The notes beneath the pieces are model-generated. The model had not been told where the DNA came from. It made no database searches and worked only from the letters and a program-made list of their open reading frames with translations. From Amycolatopsis nigrescens CSC17Ta-90 (GTDB lineage: Bacteria > Actinomycetota > Actinomycetes > Mycobacteriales > Pseudonocardiaceae), in contig NZ_ARVW01000001.1 in the NCBI RefSeq assembly GCF_000384315.1, positions 2,551,746-2,615,745 of the forward strand: a DNA stretch of 64,000 bases, read 5' to 3'. Positions 44,736 to 53,157 of this stretch are shown here, piece after piece (the stretch's first letter is position 1; every line of letters begins with the position of its first letter). The translations under genes and the position numbers were made by a program.

Positions 44736-45541
44736 CCGGGGAAGTCGACGTCGAAGGTGGCGGTGACCGGCGCGTGGTCTGACCAGCGCTGGTCGTAGTC
44801 GGCGGCCCGCTCCACCACCACGGAACGGCACTTCTCCGCGATGCCCGGGGTCGCGCAGACCAGGTCGATCCGCCAGCCGGAGTCGTTGTCGAAGGCCTTG
44901 CCGCGGTAGGACCACCACGTGTACGGGCCGGGCCCGGCCGGATCCAGCTTGCGCTGCACGTCGACGTAACCGGCCTCGTCGAACACCCGGCCGAGCCAGG
45001 CCCGCTCCTCGGGCAGGAAGCCGGAGTTCTTCCGGTTCGTGCGCCAGTTCTTCAGGTCGATCTCGGCATGCGCGATGTTCCAGTCCCCCACCACCAGCAC
45101 CTCGCGGCCGGCCGCCTCGGCCTTGCCGCGCAGTTCCACGAGATACGGCAGGAAGGCGGCCATGAAGCGTTCCTTCTCATCCTGCCGGGCGGTACCGACG
45201 TCACCGCTCGGCAGGTACAGGCTGGCCAGCACGACCCCGGGCAGGTGCACCTCCAGGTACCGCCCGCTCTCCTCGAACTCGGCCTCGCCGAAGCCGATCC
45301 GCACGAACTCCGGCTCCACCCTGCTGTACACCGACACCCCGCTGCGGCCCTTGACCGAAGAAGGGGCGTGCAGGCTGTGCCAGCCCTCGGGCGCGCGCAG
45401 TTCGGCGGGCAGCTGCTCCGGCTCGGCCCGCACCTCCTGGCAGGCGACGACGTCGGCTTCGGTGGCGGCGAGCCACTCCACGAAGCCTTTCTTGGCGGCG
45501 GCACGGAGGCCGTTCACGTTCACGGTGGAGATGGTCAGCAC
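44732..45541 (-). CDS. xth: exodeoxyribonuclease III (AP endonuclease)
   Basis: A base-excision repair enzyme that cleaves 5' of abasic sites and has 3'-5' exonuclease activity. The 269-residue protein has NVNGLRAA, the metal Glu in CQEV, the catalytic Asp/Asn in GDWNIAH and the His-Asp motif SDHAPV. GTG 45541 (VLTISTVNVNG) is preferred; GTG 45550 is a possible alternative. Neither has a clear Shine-Dalgarno, suggesting a leaderless or short-leader transcript. It is divergent from the MBL hydrolase. Confidence 0.93.
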   Translation of the reverse strand: MLTISTVNVNGLRAAAKKGFVEWLAATEADVVACQEVRAEPEQLPAELRAPEGWHSLHAPSSVKGRSGVSVYSRVEPEFVRIGFGEAEFEESGRYLEVHLPGVVLASLYLPSGDVGTARQDEKERFMAAFLPYLVELRGKAEAAGREVLVVGDWNIAHAEIDLKNWRTNRKNSGFLPEERAWLGRVFDEAGYVDVQRKLDPAGPGPYTWWSYRGKAFDNDSGWRIDLVCATPGIAEKCRSVVVERAADYDQRWSDHAPVTATFDVDFPG

Positions 45542-45592
45542 GCCGCGCACGCTACCCGCGCCCACCGACAGTCTTCTGCCAGACTGCCGCCG

Positions 45593-46327
45593 ATGAGCGC
45601 ACTGACCGTACTCGGCGGCTGCGGGGCATGGCCGGAACCCGGCCGCGCGTGCAGCGGCTTCCTGTTGTCCCACCAGGGTTTCCGGGTGGTGCTGGACCTC
45701 GGCTACGGCGTGCTGCCGCGACTGTTGGCCCAGGTCGCCGACGGCATGGTGGACGCGGTGGTCATCACCCACGAGCACCCGGACCACTGCGTGGACCTCA
45801 GCGCGCTGGCCAGAATCCGGTATTACCGGAACACGCCGCCGTTGCCGCTGTACTGCCCGCCGGGCGTGCTGCGCGTGCTGGACGCCCTGGAGCCCCGGCC
45901 GGACCCGCGCGAGGTCTTCGACGTGCACGAGCTGCCGGGGACCTATCGGGTCGGGCCGTTCGAGCTGAGCACCCGGCTGCTCCCGCACCACGTGCCGAAC
46001 TTCGGCGTCCGGCTCAGCGCACCGGGCCTGACCGTCGCCTACACCGGGGACAGCGGCCCGTCCGCCGAACTGGCCGAGCTGGGCCGGGACGCCGACCTGT
46101 ACGTCGTCGACGCCACCCTGCAGGGGCCGTCACCGCAGGCTGAACCGCGTTACGTGATGACCGCGACCGAGGCCGCCGGGTGGGCCGCCCACGCCGGGGC
46201 GCGGCGGCTGCTGCTCAGCCACTTCTGGCCGGGCAGCGACCGCGCGATCTCCGTGCGGGAAGCGCAGGCCGTCTTCTCCGGTGAGGTCTTCACGGCCGAG
46301 GAAGGGCTGACCGTCGAGCTCGGCTAG
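45593..46327 (+). CDS. MBL-fold metallo-hydrolase
   Basis: A 244-residue soluble hydrolase of the RNase Z/ElaC-like MBL group. The zinc motif is THEHPDHCVDL, the next ligand LLPHHVPNFG, and further ligands lie in YTGDSG and LLLSHFWPG. Actinobacterial members of this type have no fixed substrate. The start ATG 45593 is chosen because homology (LTVLGGCGAWPEPG) begins there. The 3' end overlaps the convergent SH3-protein gene by four bases. Confidence 0.87.
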   Translation: MSALTVLGGCGAWPEPGRACSGFLLSHQGFRVVLDLGYGVLPRLLAQVADGMVDAVVITHEHPDHCVDLSALARIRYYRNTPPLPLYCPPGVLRVLDALEPRPDPREVFDVHELPGTYRVGPFELSTRLLPHHVPNFGVRLSAPGLTVAYTGDSGPSAELAELGRDADLYVVDATLQGPSPQAEPRYVMTATEAAGWAAHAGARRLLLSHFWPGSDRAISVREAQAVFSGEVFTAEEGLTVELG

Positions 46328-46644
46328 CCGCAGTTGGACCCGCTGGTCGGCTTGAGGAACTCCGACGCCGCCCACTTGCCCTCGGCCAGCTTCCGGAACC
46401 CGTTCTGCACCTCGGGCTGGGCGTCGGTCTCCGCGTTCTGCTGGAACTTGCCGACAATCCCGGCGTTCGCGTTCGGCTCCGACCGCACGTTCAGCACGTC
46501 CGCGCTGACCGTGACCCGGCAGCCGGTGGGGGATCCGCCCGTCGCGCCCTCCGAGGGCTGCTGGTCGGAACCCATGGCGTAGACGATCAGGACGCCACCG
46601 AGCACCGCGATGATGATCAGCACTCGCTTCGGAATGCCCAACAT
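46324..46644 (-). CDS. membrane-anchored SH3-like domain protein
   Basis: A 106-residue protein with an N-terminal membrane anchor (RVLIIIAVLGGVLIVYAM). A bacterial SH3-like domain follows (VTVSADVLNVRSEPNANAGIVGKFQQNAE...NGFRKLAEGKWAASEFLKP), exposed outside. Two Cys (in TGCRV and the terminal SNCG) may pair. SH3b domains usually bind peptidoglycan or wall peptides. The role is not known. Confidence 0.82.
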   Translation of the reverse strand: MLGIPKRVLIIIAVLGGVLIVYAMGSDQQPSEGATGGSPTGCRVTVSADVLNVRSEPNANAGIVGKFQQNAETDAQPEVQNGFRKLAEGKWAASEFLKPTSGSNCG

Positions 46645-46760
46645 GACGCGCTCCTAGTGCCTTGGACCCTGGCTCGACCAGGGTAGGGCCGATAGAGCTC
46701 CCCCGGTAAGGTCAGCCACCCGCTGGCGCCAATGCGCACTCGCCTGTTGACACTGCGTGA

Positions 46761-48236
46761 TCACCCGTTGGTTCCGTGGTCCCGGTTCCCCGCCGGTCCA
46801 GGCCCACCGGCGGCGGCCCCGGTGACCCGCTGTGCCTGTCCGATGTCGTTCATCGCCGACCGCCGGTAGCCGTAGGCCGCATAGACCACCAGCCCGAGCA
46901 CCAGCCACAGGCCGAACCGCGACCAGGTGACCCAGTCCAGCTGGCTGACCAGCCAGACCGAGAAGGCGACGCCGACCGCCGGCACCAGCGGTATCCACGG
47001 GCAGCGGAAGCCCCGCGGCAGGTCCGGCTGACGGCGGCGCAGCACCACGACCGCGATCGAGACCACCATGAACGCGGCCAGGATGCCGATGTTCGTCAGC
47101 TCGGCCGCCTCCCTGATCGGCAGCAGCCCGGCGATCACCGCGGACACCACGCCGACGATCCAGGTGACCCGGCTGGGCACCTTGCGCACCGGATGCGTCT
47201 TCGCGAACCACTTCGGCAGCAGGCCGTCGCGGCTCATCGCGAACCAGACCCTGGTCACCGCCAGCATGTTCGCAAACATCGAGGTGGTGATGCCGAGTAC
47301 CGCGCCCACCGCGACCACGATCGCCAGCGACGGCAACCCGACCGCGGCCAGCGCGCTGGAGAACGGGCTCTGCGTGTCGATGTCCCGGTAGTTCTGCATG
47401 CCCAGCAGCACCACGCAGACCAGCACGTAGATCACCGTGGCGATGCCGAGGGAGAGCAGGATCGCCTTCGGCATCGCCTTGCGCGCGTCCGCGGTCTCCT
47501 CGGCCGCCGCGCTCATCGCGTCGTAGCCGTAGACCGCGAAGAACGCCGTCGCCGCACCCGTCACCGCGCCGCCGAGGCCGAACGGCAGGAACGGCGAGTA
47601 GTTGCCGCCCTTGATGTGGAACGCGCCGGCGACCACCACCACGAGCACCAGCACGATTTTCATCACCACCAGCGCGGTCTCCACCCGCGCCGAAGATTTC
47701 GCACCGCGGTTGAGCACCCAGGCCAGCAGCAGGCACATCAGCACCGCGAACAGGTCGATCTTGTGCCCGGCGCCCGTCCCCGGCGCGCCCAGCATCCACG
47801 ACGGCAGGTCGAAACCGAGTTGCTGCACCAGATACGAGAAGTAGCCGGAGACGCCGATCGCCACCACCGCCACGATCGCGGTGTACTCCAGCAGCAGATC
47901 CCAGCCGATCAGCCAGCCGACGAGCTCGCCGAGCACGGCATAGGCGTAGGTGTAGGCGGAACCGGCCTTGGGGATGAGGCTGGTGAACTCCGCGTAGCAC
48001 AGCGCCGCGGCCGCGCTGGCCAGCACCGCGAGCACGAAGGAGATGATCACGCCGGGGCCGGCGAGCTGGTTGGCCACCACACCGGACAGCGAGAACACCC
48101 CGGCGCCGACCAGCCCACCGAGGCTGAGCGCGGTGAGCTGCCAGGTGCCCATCACCCGCTTCAGCCCGACCCCGCTGTTCACCGGCTCTTCGATGTCCTC
48201 GATCGGCTTGCGCCGGAACAGAGCGTGACTGCTCAC
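46761..48236 (-). CDS. APC-family amino acid permease (likely hydroxyproline/proline importer)
   Basis: A 491-residue amino acid transporter with 12-14 helices. The N-terminal cytoplasmic stretch (FRRKPIEDIEEPVNSGVGLKRVMG) precedes GLVGAGVFSLSGVVANQLAGPGVIISF, the substrate-binding GxG motif of helix 1. YAEFTSLIPKAGSAYTYAY and FFAVYGYDAMSAAAEET are typical of the cationic/neutral amino acid branch. GTG 48236 follows GAAAGG. It is the last gene of the leftward hydroxyproline operon, separated by a family A palindrome, so import of hydroxyproline is the likely job. Specificity is inferred from context. Confidence 0.88.
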   Translation of the reverse strand: MSSHALFRRKPIEDIEEPVNSGVGLKRVMGTWQLTALSLGGLVGAGVFSLSGVVANQLAGPGVIISFVLAVLASAAAALCYAEFTSLIPKAGSAYTYAYAVLGELVGWLIGWDLLLEYTAIVAVVAIGVSGYFSYLVQQLGFDLPSWMLGAPGTGAGHKIDLFAVLMCLLLAWVLNRGAKSSARVETALVVMKIVLVLVVVVAGAFHIKGGNYSPFLPFGLGGAVTGAATAFFAVYGYDAMSAAAEETADARKAMPKAILLSLGIATVIYVLVCVVLLGMQNYRDIDTQSPFSSALAAVGLPSLAIVVAVGAVLGITTSMFANMLAVTRVWFAMSRDGLLPKWFAKTHPVRKVPSRVTWIVGVVSAVIAGLLPIREAAELTNIGILAAFMVVSIAVVVLRRRQPDLPRGFRCPWIPLVPAVGVAFSVWLVSQLDWVTWSRFGLWLVLGLVVYAAYGYRRSAMNDIGQAQRVTGAAAGGPGPAGNRDHGTNG

Positions 48237-48258
48237 GTGTACGAACCTTTCACCAGGG

Positions 48259-48302
48259 TCGTGAGTGGAAACGGTTGCCGGGGCAACCGTTTCCACTCAC
48301 GA
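48259..48302. repeat. family A intergenic palindrome, copy 4
   Basis: Perfect 21-bp arms (48259-48279, 48282-48302), with core GGAAACGGTTGCC. It is inside the hydroxyproline operon between the aldehyde dehydrogenase and the permease, so it probably terminates part of the transcripts. Confidence 0.92.
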
Positions 48303-48305
48303 GGG

Positions 48306-49652
48306 TCAGGCGAGCTGGACGGTGCGCGGGGAGGTGTAGAAGCGCAGGGCCGCCTTGCCCTGCTCACGCCCGCCGTAACCGGAGTCCTTCTCCCCGCCGA
48401 ACGGCAGGTGGAAGTCCACCCCGCTGGTCGGCGCGTTCACCTTCACCATGCCGGACGCGCATTCGTCCACATAGGACATGGCGGCGGCAAGGTCGTTGGT
48501 GTAGAGCGCGGTCACCAATCCGTACGAGGTCGCGTTCGCCAGCCGCACCGCACTGTCCACATCGGATACCGAGGTGAGCGTGCAGATCGGGCCGAAGACC
48601 TCTTCGGTGTTCAGCGGCGCGTCCGGAGCGAGGCCGGCGACCACGGTGGGCGCGGCGAACCAGCCCTCCCCCGGCGGCTTCCCGGCCGTGTGCACGCGAC
48701 CGCCGGAGCCATCGGCGGCGTCCAGCACCCGCCGCCGGGCGGCCTCGCTGATCACCGGGCCGACCGCGACACCCTCCTCCGCCGGGTCGCCGAAGCCGAG
48801 CCCGCCGATCCGCGCGAGCAACGCCTCCTCGAACGGCGCCGCGTCGCCGACCACGAGGACCCGCTTGGTCGCGGTGCACTTCTGGCCGGCGAAACCCATT
48901 GCCGCGGCGGCGATGTGCCCGGCCGCCCGGTCGAGATCCGCGTCTGGCAATACGATCGACGCGGACAGCCCGCCCATTTCGCACTGCGCCGGGATTCCCC
49001 GCGCCGCCGCGGCCACCGCGACCTGCCTGCCCACCTCGCCGGAACCGGTGAAGGAGACCAGGTCGGCCGAGTCCACCAGTGCCGCACCGGTCTCCCCGAG
49101 ACCCGGCAGCACGGTGCACAGGCCGGCGGGCAGCAGCGGGGCGAACAGTTCCGCCAGCCGCAGCGCGCAGGCCGTCGCGTCCGGCGAAGGCTTGATCACC
49201 ACCGCGTTCCCGAAGGCCAGTGCGGGCGCGGCCTTCCAGACCGGGATGGCCAGCGGGAAGTTCCACGGCGTGATCAGCGCGGCCACCCCGCGCGGCCGGT
49301 GCACGGTGAAGCTGAGCCCGCCGGCCCCCGGATAAGTCTCGCCGTACGGGTCGAAGCACTGCTGCGCGTAGTACCGCAGGATGGCGACGGTCCGGTCCAC
49401 TTCGCCGAGCGCCTCGCCGATCGGCTTACCCACCTCGCGCACCACGAGCCCGGCCAGTTCCCGCCGGTTTCCGGCCACCGCCTCCGCCATCGCGGTGAGC
49501 CCGGCCGCCCGGTCCGCGGCCGGACCGCGAGCCCAGCTCCGCCCGGCCACCCGCGCCTTTTCCACCACGCGGAACGCTTCGCCCGCCTCAGTCGCGCGCA
49601 CGTCCAGCACCACATCGGCCGGACGCTGCGGGGAAACGGAAACCAGCCTCAC
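48306..49652 (-). CDS. aldehyde dehydrogenase, 2-oxoglutarate semialdehyde type
   Basis: The last step of hydroxyproline breakdown: 2-oxoglutarate semialdehyde to 2-oxoglutarate with NAD(P). The 448-residue protein is somewhat short for the superfamily. It has Asn131 (TPWNFPLA), Gly-rich FTGSGEVGR, Glu225 (QCEMGGLS) and catalytic Cys259 (FAGQKCTATKR). GTG 49652 overlaps the epimerase stop by four bases (GTGA). The substrate is deduced from operon context (epimerase, dehydrogenase, DapA-type deaminase). Confidence 0.9.
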   Translation of the reverse strand: MRLVSVSPQRPADVVLDVRATEAGEAFRVVEKARVAGRSWARGPAADRAAGLTAMAEAVAGNRRELAGLVVREVGKPIGEALGEVDRTVAILRYYAQQCFDPYGETYPGAGGLSFTVHRPRGVAALITPWNFPLAIPVWKAAPALAFGNAVVIKPSPDATACALRLAELFAPLLPAGLCTVLPGLGETGAALVDSADLVSFTGSGEVGRQVAVAAAARGIPAQCEMGGLSASIVLPDADLDRAAGHIAAAAMGFAGQKCTATKRVLVVGDAAPFEEALLARIGGLGFGDPAEEGVAVGPVISEAARRRVLDAADGSGGRVHTAGKPPGEGWFAAPTVVAGLAPDAPLNTEEVFGPICTLTSVSDVDSAVRLANATSYGLVTALYTNDLAAAMSYVDECASGMVKVNAPTSGVDFHLPFGGEKDSGYGGREQGKAALRFYTSPRTVQLA

Positions 49653-50650
49653 AGCGTGAACCCCTTCGGGAACGGGTCGTCGGGATCGAGCAGGTACTGA
49701 CCCATCCCGGTGATCCAGGCCCGCCCGGTCACCGTCGGCACCACCGCGGGCAGCCCGCCGACCGTGGTCTCGCCGACCAGGCGGCCGGTGAACCGGGTGC
49801 CGAGCAGCGAGTCGTTCACGAAGTCCGTGCCCAGCGCCAGCTCACCGCGGGCGTGCAGCTGCGCCATCCGGGCGGAAGTGCCCGTCCCGCAAGGAGAGCG
49901 GTCGAACCAGCCGGGATGGATGACCATCGCGTTCCTGGCGTGCCCGCCGTCGACGCCCGGTGCCACCAACTGCACGTGCTTGCAGCCGCTGATGCCCGCG
50001 TCGGCGGGATGCACCGGCCGGTCCTGCTCGTTGATGGCGTCCATGATGGACAGACCGGCGGTCATCATCCGGTCCTTCTCCGCCTTGTCGAAGGGAATGC
50101 CGAGCTGATCGATCGGCAGGATGGCGTAGAAGTTCCCGCCGTAGGCCAAGTCGTAGCTGACCTCGCCGAGCCCGGGTACCCGCACGGTGGCGTCGAGCCG
50201 CAGCGAGAACGCCGGCACGTTCTGGAAGGTCACCGACTTCGCGCGGCCGTCCTCGACCGCCACCTCGGCCACCACCAGCCCGGCCGGGGTGTCCAGCCGG
50301 ACCGTGGTCACCGGTTCGGTCACCTCGACCATGCCGGTCTCCACCAGCACGGTGGCCACCCCGATGGTGCCGTGCCCGCACATCGGCAGGCAGCCGGAGA
50401 CCTCGATGTAGAGCACGCCCCAGTCCGCGTCCGCCCTGGTCGGCGCCATCAGGATGGCCCCGCTCATCGCGGCGTGCCCGCGCGGCTCGTTCACCAGCAG
50501 CTCGCGGATGTGGTCCAGGTGCTCGACGAAATGCGCGCGCCGCGCCGCCATGGTGGCCCCGGGGATCACCCCGACCCCGCCGGTGATCACCCTGGTCGGC
50601 ATGCCTTCGGTGTGCGAGTCGACCGCGGCGAAGTACCTGCGGGCCCGCAT
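49649..50650 (-). CDS. 4-hydroxyproline 2-epimerase (proline racemase family)
   Basis: Interconverts trans-4-hydroxy-L-proline and cis-4-hydroxy-D-proline by a two-base mechanism. The 333-residue protein keeps both catalytic cysteines: Cys91 in PMCGHGTIG and Cys254 in SPCGTGTSA. This argues against the related dehydratase, which has Thr at one position. DSHTEGMPTRVI and NFYAILP are further family blocks. The neighbouring DAO-type dehydrogenase and semialdehyde dehydrogenase favour hydroxyproline over proline as substrate. ATG 50650 lies one base after the upstream stop. Confidence 0.92.
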   Translation of the reverse strand: MRARRYFAAVDSHTEGMPTRVITGGVGVIPGATMAARRAHFVEHLDHIRELLVNEPRGHAAMSGAILMAPTRADADWGVLYIEVSGCLPMCGHGTIGVATVLVETGMVEVTEPVTTVRLDTPAGLVVAEVAVEDGRAKSVTFQNVPAFSLRLDATVRVPGLGEVSYDLAYGGNFYAILPIDQLGIPFDKAEKDRMMTAGLSIMDAINEQDRPVHPADAGISGCKHVQLVAPGVDGGHARNAMVIHPGWFDRSPCGTGTSARMAQLHARGELALGTDFVNDSLLGTRFTGRLVGETTVGGLPAVVPTVTGRAWITGMGQYLLDPDDPFPKGFTL

Positions 50651-50651
50651 G

Positions 50652-51575
50652 TCAGGCCGCCACCGGGTGCGCGGCCAGGTAGTCCACCGCGCGCCGCATG
50701 TCGGCGTCCAGCCGGTCCAGCTTGTCCCCGGACAACGGCCCACGCGGCGGACGGCAGGGGCCGCCGAACCGGCCGACCAGCTCCATCCCGCGCTTGATCG
50801 CCTGCACGAACTCGGTCCGCGAGTCCCAGCGGAACGCCGCCACCAGCGGTTCGTACAGCGCCAGCGCCTCGGCCAGTTTTCCTTCCTGCGCAAGGGAGAA
50901 CAGGTGTGCGGACTCGGCGGGGAATACGTTCGGGAAACCGGCGAACCAGCCGGTGGCGCCCATCAGCAGCGCCTCCAGCGCGACGTCGTCCGCGCCGGCC
51001 ACCACGGTCAGCTCCGGCGCCAGCTCGCGGATCTCGAGCACCCGCCGGACGTCCCCGGAGAACTCCTTGACCGCGACCACGTTGTCCAGCTGCGCGATCT
51101 CGGCGACCACCGGCGGCAGCATGTCCACCTTGGTGTCGATCGGGTTGTTGTAGATCATCACCGGCAGCCCGACGCTCGCCACCTGCTCGTAGTGGTGGAT
51201 CACCTCGGCGGTGTTCGCGCGGTACATGGTCGGCGGCAGGCAGAGCACGCCGTGCGCCCCGTCCTCGGCCGCCTTCTCCGCCCACTCGCGGGCCTGGTGC
51301 GCGCCCACCCCGTGCACCCCGACCACCACGATCCCGTCGTCGCCGACCGCCTCGATCGCGGTGCGGGCCACCGCGCGCCGTTCGTCGGCGGTGAGCGACG
51401 AGTACTCGCCGAGCGAGCCGTTGGGGCCGATCCCGCGGCAGCCGTTGCCGATCAGCCAGCGGCAGTGCTCGGCGTAGCGGTCGAGGTCCACCCGCAGCCC
51501 GGCCGGCGCGCCCGCGTCCTCGGCGTAGGGCAGCGCGGTGGCCACGATGACTCCGTCCAGCTTCTCCTGCGTCAT
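50652..51575 (-). CDS. DapA-family 1-pyrroline-4-hydroxy-2-carboxylate deaminase
   Basis: A Schiff-base aldolase-superfamily enzyme of 307 residues. It is thought to deaminate and dehydrate 1-pyrroline-4-hydroxy-2-carboxylate to 2-oxoglutarate semialdehyde. The Schiff-base Lys170 (VAVKEFSGD) and Tyr142 (VMIYNNP) are present. GPNGSLGEYSSLT replaces the GTTGE substrate loop of true dihydrodipicolinate synthase, so lysine biosynthesis is not its role. ATG 51575 overlaps the preceding oxidoreductase stop (ATGA). Confidence 0.9.
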   Translation of the reverse strand: MTQEKLDGVIVATALPYAEDAGAPAGLRVDLDRYAEHCRWLIGNGCRGIGPNGSLGEYSSLTADERRAVARTAIEAVGDDGIVVVGVHGVGAHQAREWAEKAAEDGAHGVLCLPPTMYRANTAEVIHHYEQVASVGLPVMIYNNPIDTKVDMLPPVVAEIAQLDNVVAVKEFSGDVRRVLEIRELAPELTVVAGADDVALEALLMGATGWFAGFPNVFPAESAHLFSLAQEGKLAEALALYEPLVAAFRWDSRTEFVQAIKRGMELVGRFGGPCRPPRGPLSGDKLDRLDADMRRAVDYLAAHPVAA

Positions 51576-52903
51576 TGAATCTCCTTAGGTGTTCCGGCGA
51601 GTTCCCCGAGCCGCACCGGCGCCGCGATCGGGCGCCGGGAAAAGGCGGCATCATCCGTCATCCCGGTCAGCTCGGCCACATTGCGCCCGCAGATCCGGCC
51701 CTGGCACTGGCCGAGACCGGCGCGGCTGACCAGCTTCAGCGAACGGACGCCCAGCGCGTCCCGCTGTTCGACCGCGTCGCACAACGCGCGATAGCCGACC
51801 TCTTCACACCGGCAGACCAGGGTGTCGCCGGTGAGCCAGTCCTGCCAGCCGGGCCGGATCGGGTACGCCCGGTCCAGCGCGGCCGCGAACCGGCGCGCCC
51901 GGCGGACCCCGCGCAACGCCCGATGCGGCACTTTTCCTTTCGCACCAACAAGTCTGGCGGCCGCGGCACCGGCGACCGCGCCCTCGTACGCGGACAGCTC
52001 CGCGCCGCCGATCCCGGTCAGCTCACCGGCCGCGAACACCCCGGGCGCCGAGGTGGCCTGCGCCAGGTTCACCTCGACGAACCCGCCGCGCAACGCGCAG
52101 TTCGCGGCTACCGCGAGCTCCAGCTGCGGGGTGAAGCCGAAACCGGCGCACACCGCGTCCACCTCGACCCGCCGCTCCGTACCGGGCAGCACCCGCCAGT
52201 CGCGGTCCAGCCTGGCGGTGGTCACCGACTCGACCTGGTCGCCGCCATGCGCGGCGATCACCGTGGTGCGCGGTCGGTACGGCACCCGGTGGCGGGCCAA
52301 TAGACCGAGATACCCGGCCAGCTCGGCCGCCTTGGCGCCGCCGGCGGCCAGCCCGGCCGGTTCGGTGAGCCAGCCGGTGATCGGGTTGTTCGCCTCCAGC
52401 ACCCCGAGCACCCGCGCGCCCACCCCGATCAGCGACTCCGCGACCGGCAGCAGGAACGGCCCGGTACCGGCCAGCAGCACCCGCCGGCCGACCGCGACGC
52501 GCTGGCCTTTCGCCAGCGCCTGCGCGGCCCCCGCGGTGTAGACCCCTGGCAGATCCCAGCCGGGGAAGGGCAGCACGCGGTCGTAAGCGCCGGTGGCCAG
52601 CACCAGTGCCGGCGTGTGCACCGTCCGCCCAGCGCGCCCGGGACCGTCCGCTCGCCCGGTACGCAGGTGCAGCCGATGCCCGTCGCCGGCCGGTTCCAGC
52701 GCCAAGGCCACCGTGTTCGCCAGGTGCTCGACCCGCCCCGGAAGCCGGAACTTCTCGTTGCCGTCGAGGGAGTTCTGCCGGTGGTACTGGCCGCCGAGCC
52801 TGGCCGCGGAATCGATCAGCAGCACGTCCGCCCCGGCCTCGGCGGCGGCTCGCGCGGCGGACATCCCGGCCGGGCCGCCGCCCACCACCACGACCCGGCT
52901 CAT
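51572..52903 (-). CDS. D-hydroxyproline dehydrogenase alpha subunit (FAD, 2Fe-2S)
   Basis: A pyridine-nucleotide-disulfide-type FAD protein of 443 residues. The FAD motif is VVVVGGGPAGMSAA (4-17), with a second dinucleotide-binding motif LLAGTGPFLLPVAESL. A BFD-like C-terminal domain has cysteines CRCEEV...GLGQCQGRICG that could bind a 2Fe-2S cluster. With the next two genes it forms the three-subunit (HcnABC/OoxABC-like) amine dehydrogenase. ATG 52903 overlaps the small subunit stop (ATGA). Confidence 0.88.
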   Translation of the reverse strand: MSRVVVVGGGPAGMSAARAAAEAGADVLLIDSAARLGGQYHRQNSLDGNEKFRLPGRVEHLANTVALALEPAGDGHRLHLRTGRADGPGRAGRTVHTPALVLATGAYDRVLPFPGWDLPGVYTAGAAQALAKGQRVAVGRRVLLAGTGPFLLPVAESLIGVGARVLGVLEANNPITGWLTEPAGLAAGGAKAAELAGYLGLLARHRVPYRPRTTVIAAHGGDQVESVTTARLDRDWRVLPGTERRVEVDAVCAGFGFTPQLELAVAANCALRGGFVEVNLAQATSAPGVFAAGELTGIGGAELSAYEGAVAGAAAARLVGAKGKVPHRALRGVRRARRFAAALDRAYPIRPGWQDWLTGDTLVCRCEEVGYRALCDAVEQRDALGVRSLKLVSRAGLGQCQGRICGRNVAELTGMTDDAAFSRRPIAAPVRLGELAGTPKEIQ

Positions 52904-53157
52904 GACGGCAGCTCCGCACCGCGCTGCACGCGGATCCGGTCGCCGTCTTCAAGCAGCCGCTGGCAGGCACGCACGTCCGGCACGCCGTTCACCACGACCA
53001 GGCAGTCGAAGCAGACGCCGATCCCGCAGAACACCCCGCGCGGCCTGCCACCACCGCGGGTGCTGCGCCACGAACTCCGCCCCATGCCCAGCAGCAGCCC
53101 GGCCACCGTCTGGCCGGGGACCGCGGCCACCGGTTCGCCGTCCACCTCGACGTTCAC
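52900..53157 (-). CDS. small 2Fe-2S subunit of the D-hydroxyproline dehydrogenase
   Basis: An 85-residue ferredoxin-like protein with C44, C49, C52 and C65 (FCGIGVCFDC...RACQR), the plant-type 2Fe-2S pattern. It corresponds to the gamma/A subunit of HcnABC- or OoxABC-type dehydrogenases and would carry electrons between the two flavoproteins. GTG 53157 overlaps the DAO stop by four bases (GTGA). Confidence 0.88.
   Translation of the reverse strand: MNVEVDGEPVAAVPGQTVAGLLLGMGRSSWRSTRGGGRPRGVFCGIGVCFDCLVVVNGVPDVRACQRLLEDGDRIRVQRGAELPS

Noticed and set aside
46776..49700. 974-codon + strand open frame opposite the permease and aldehyde dehydrogenase
   Set aside because: Antisense shadow; composition dominated by Arg, His, Gly and Gln; it also reads through a palindrome.
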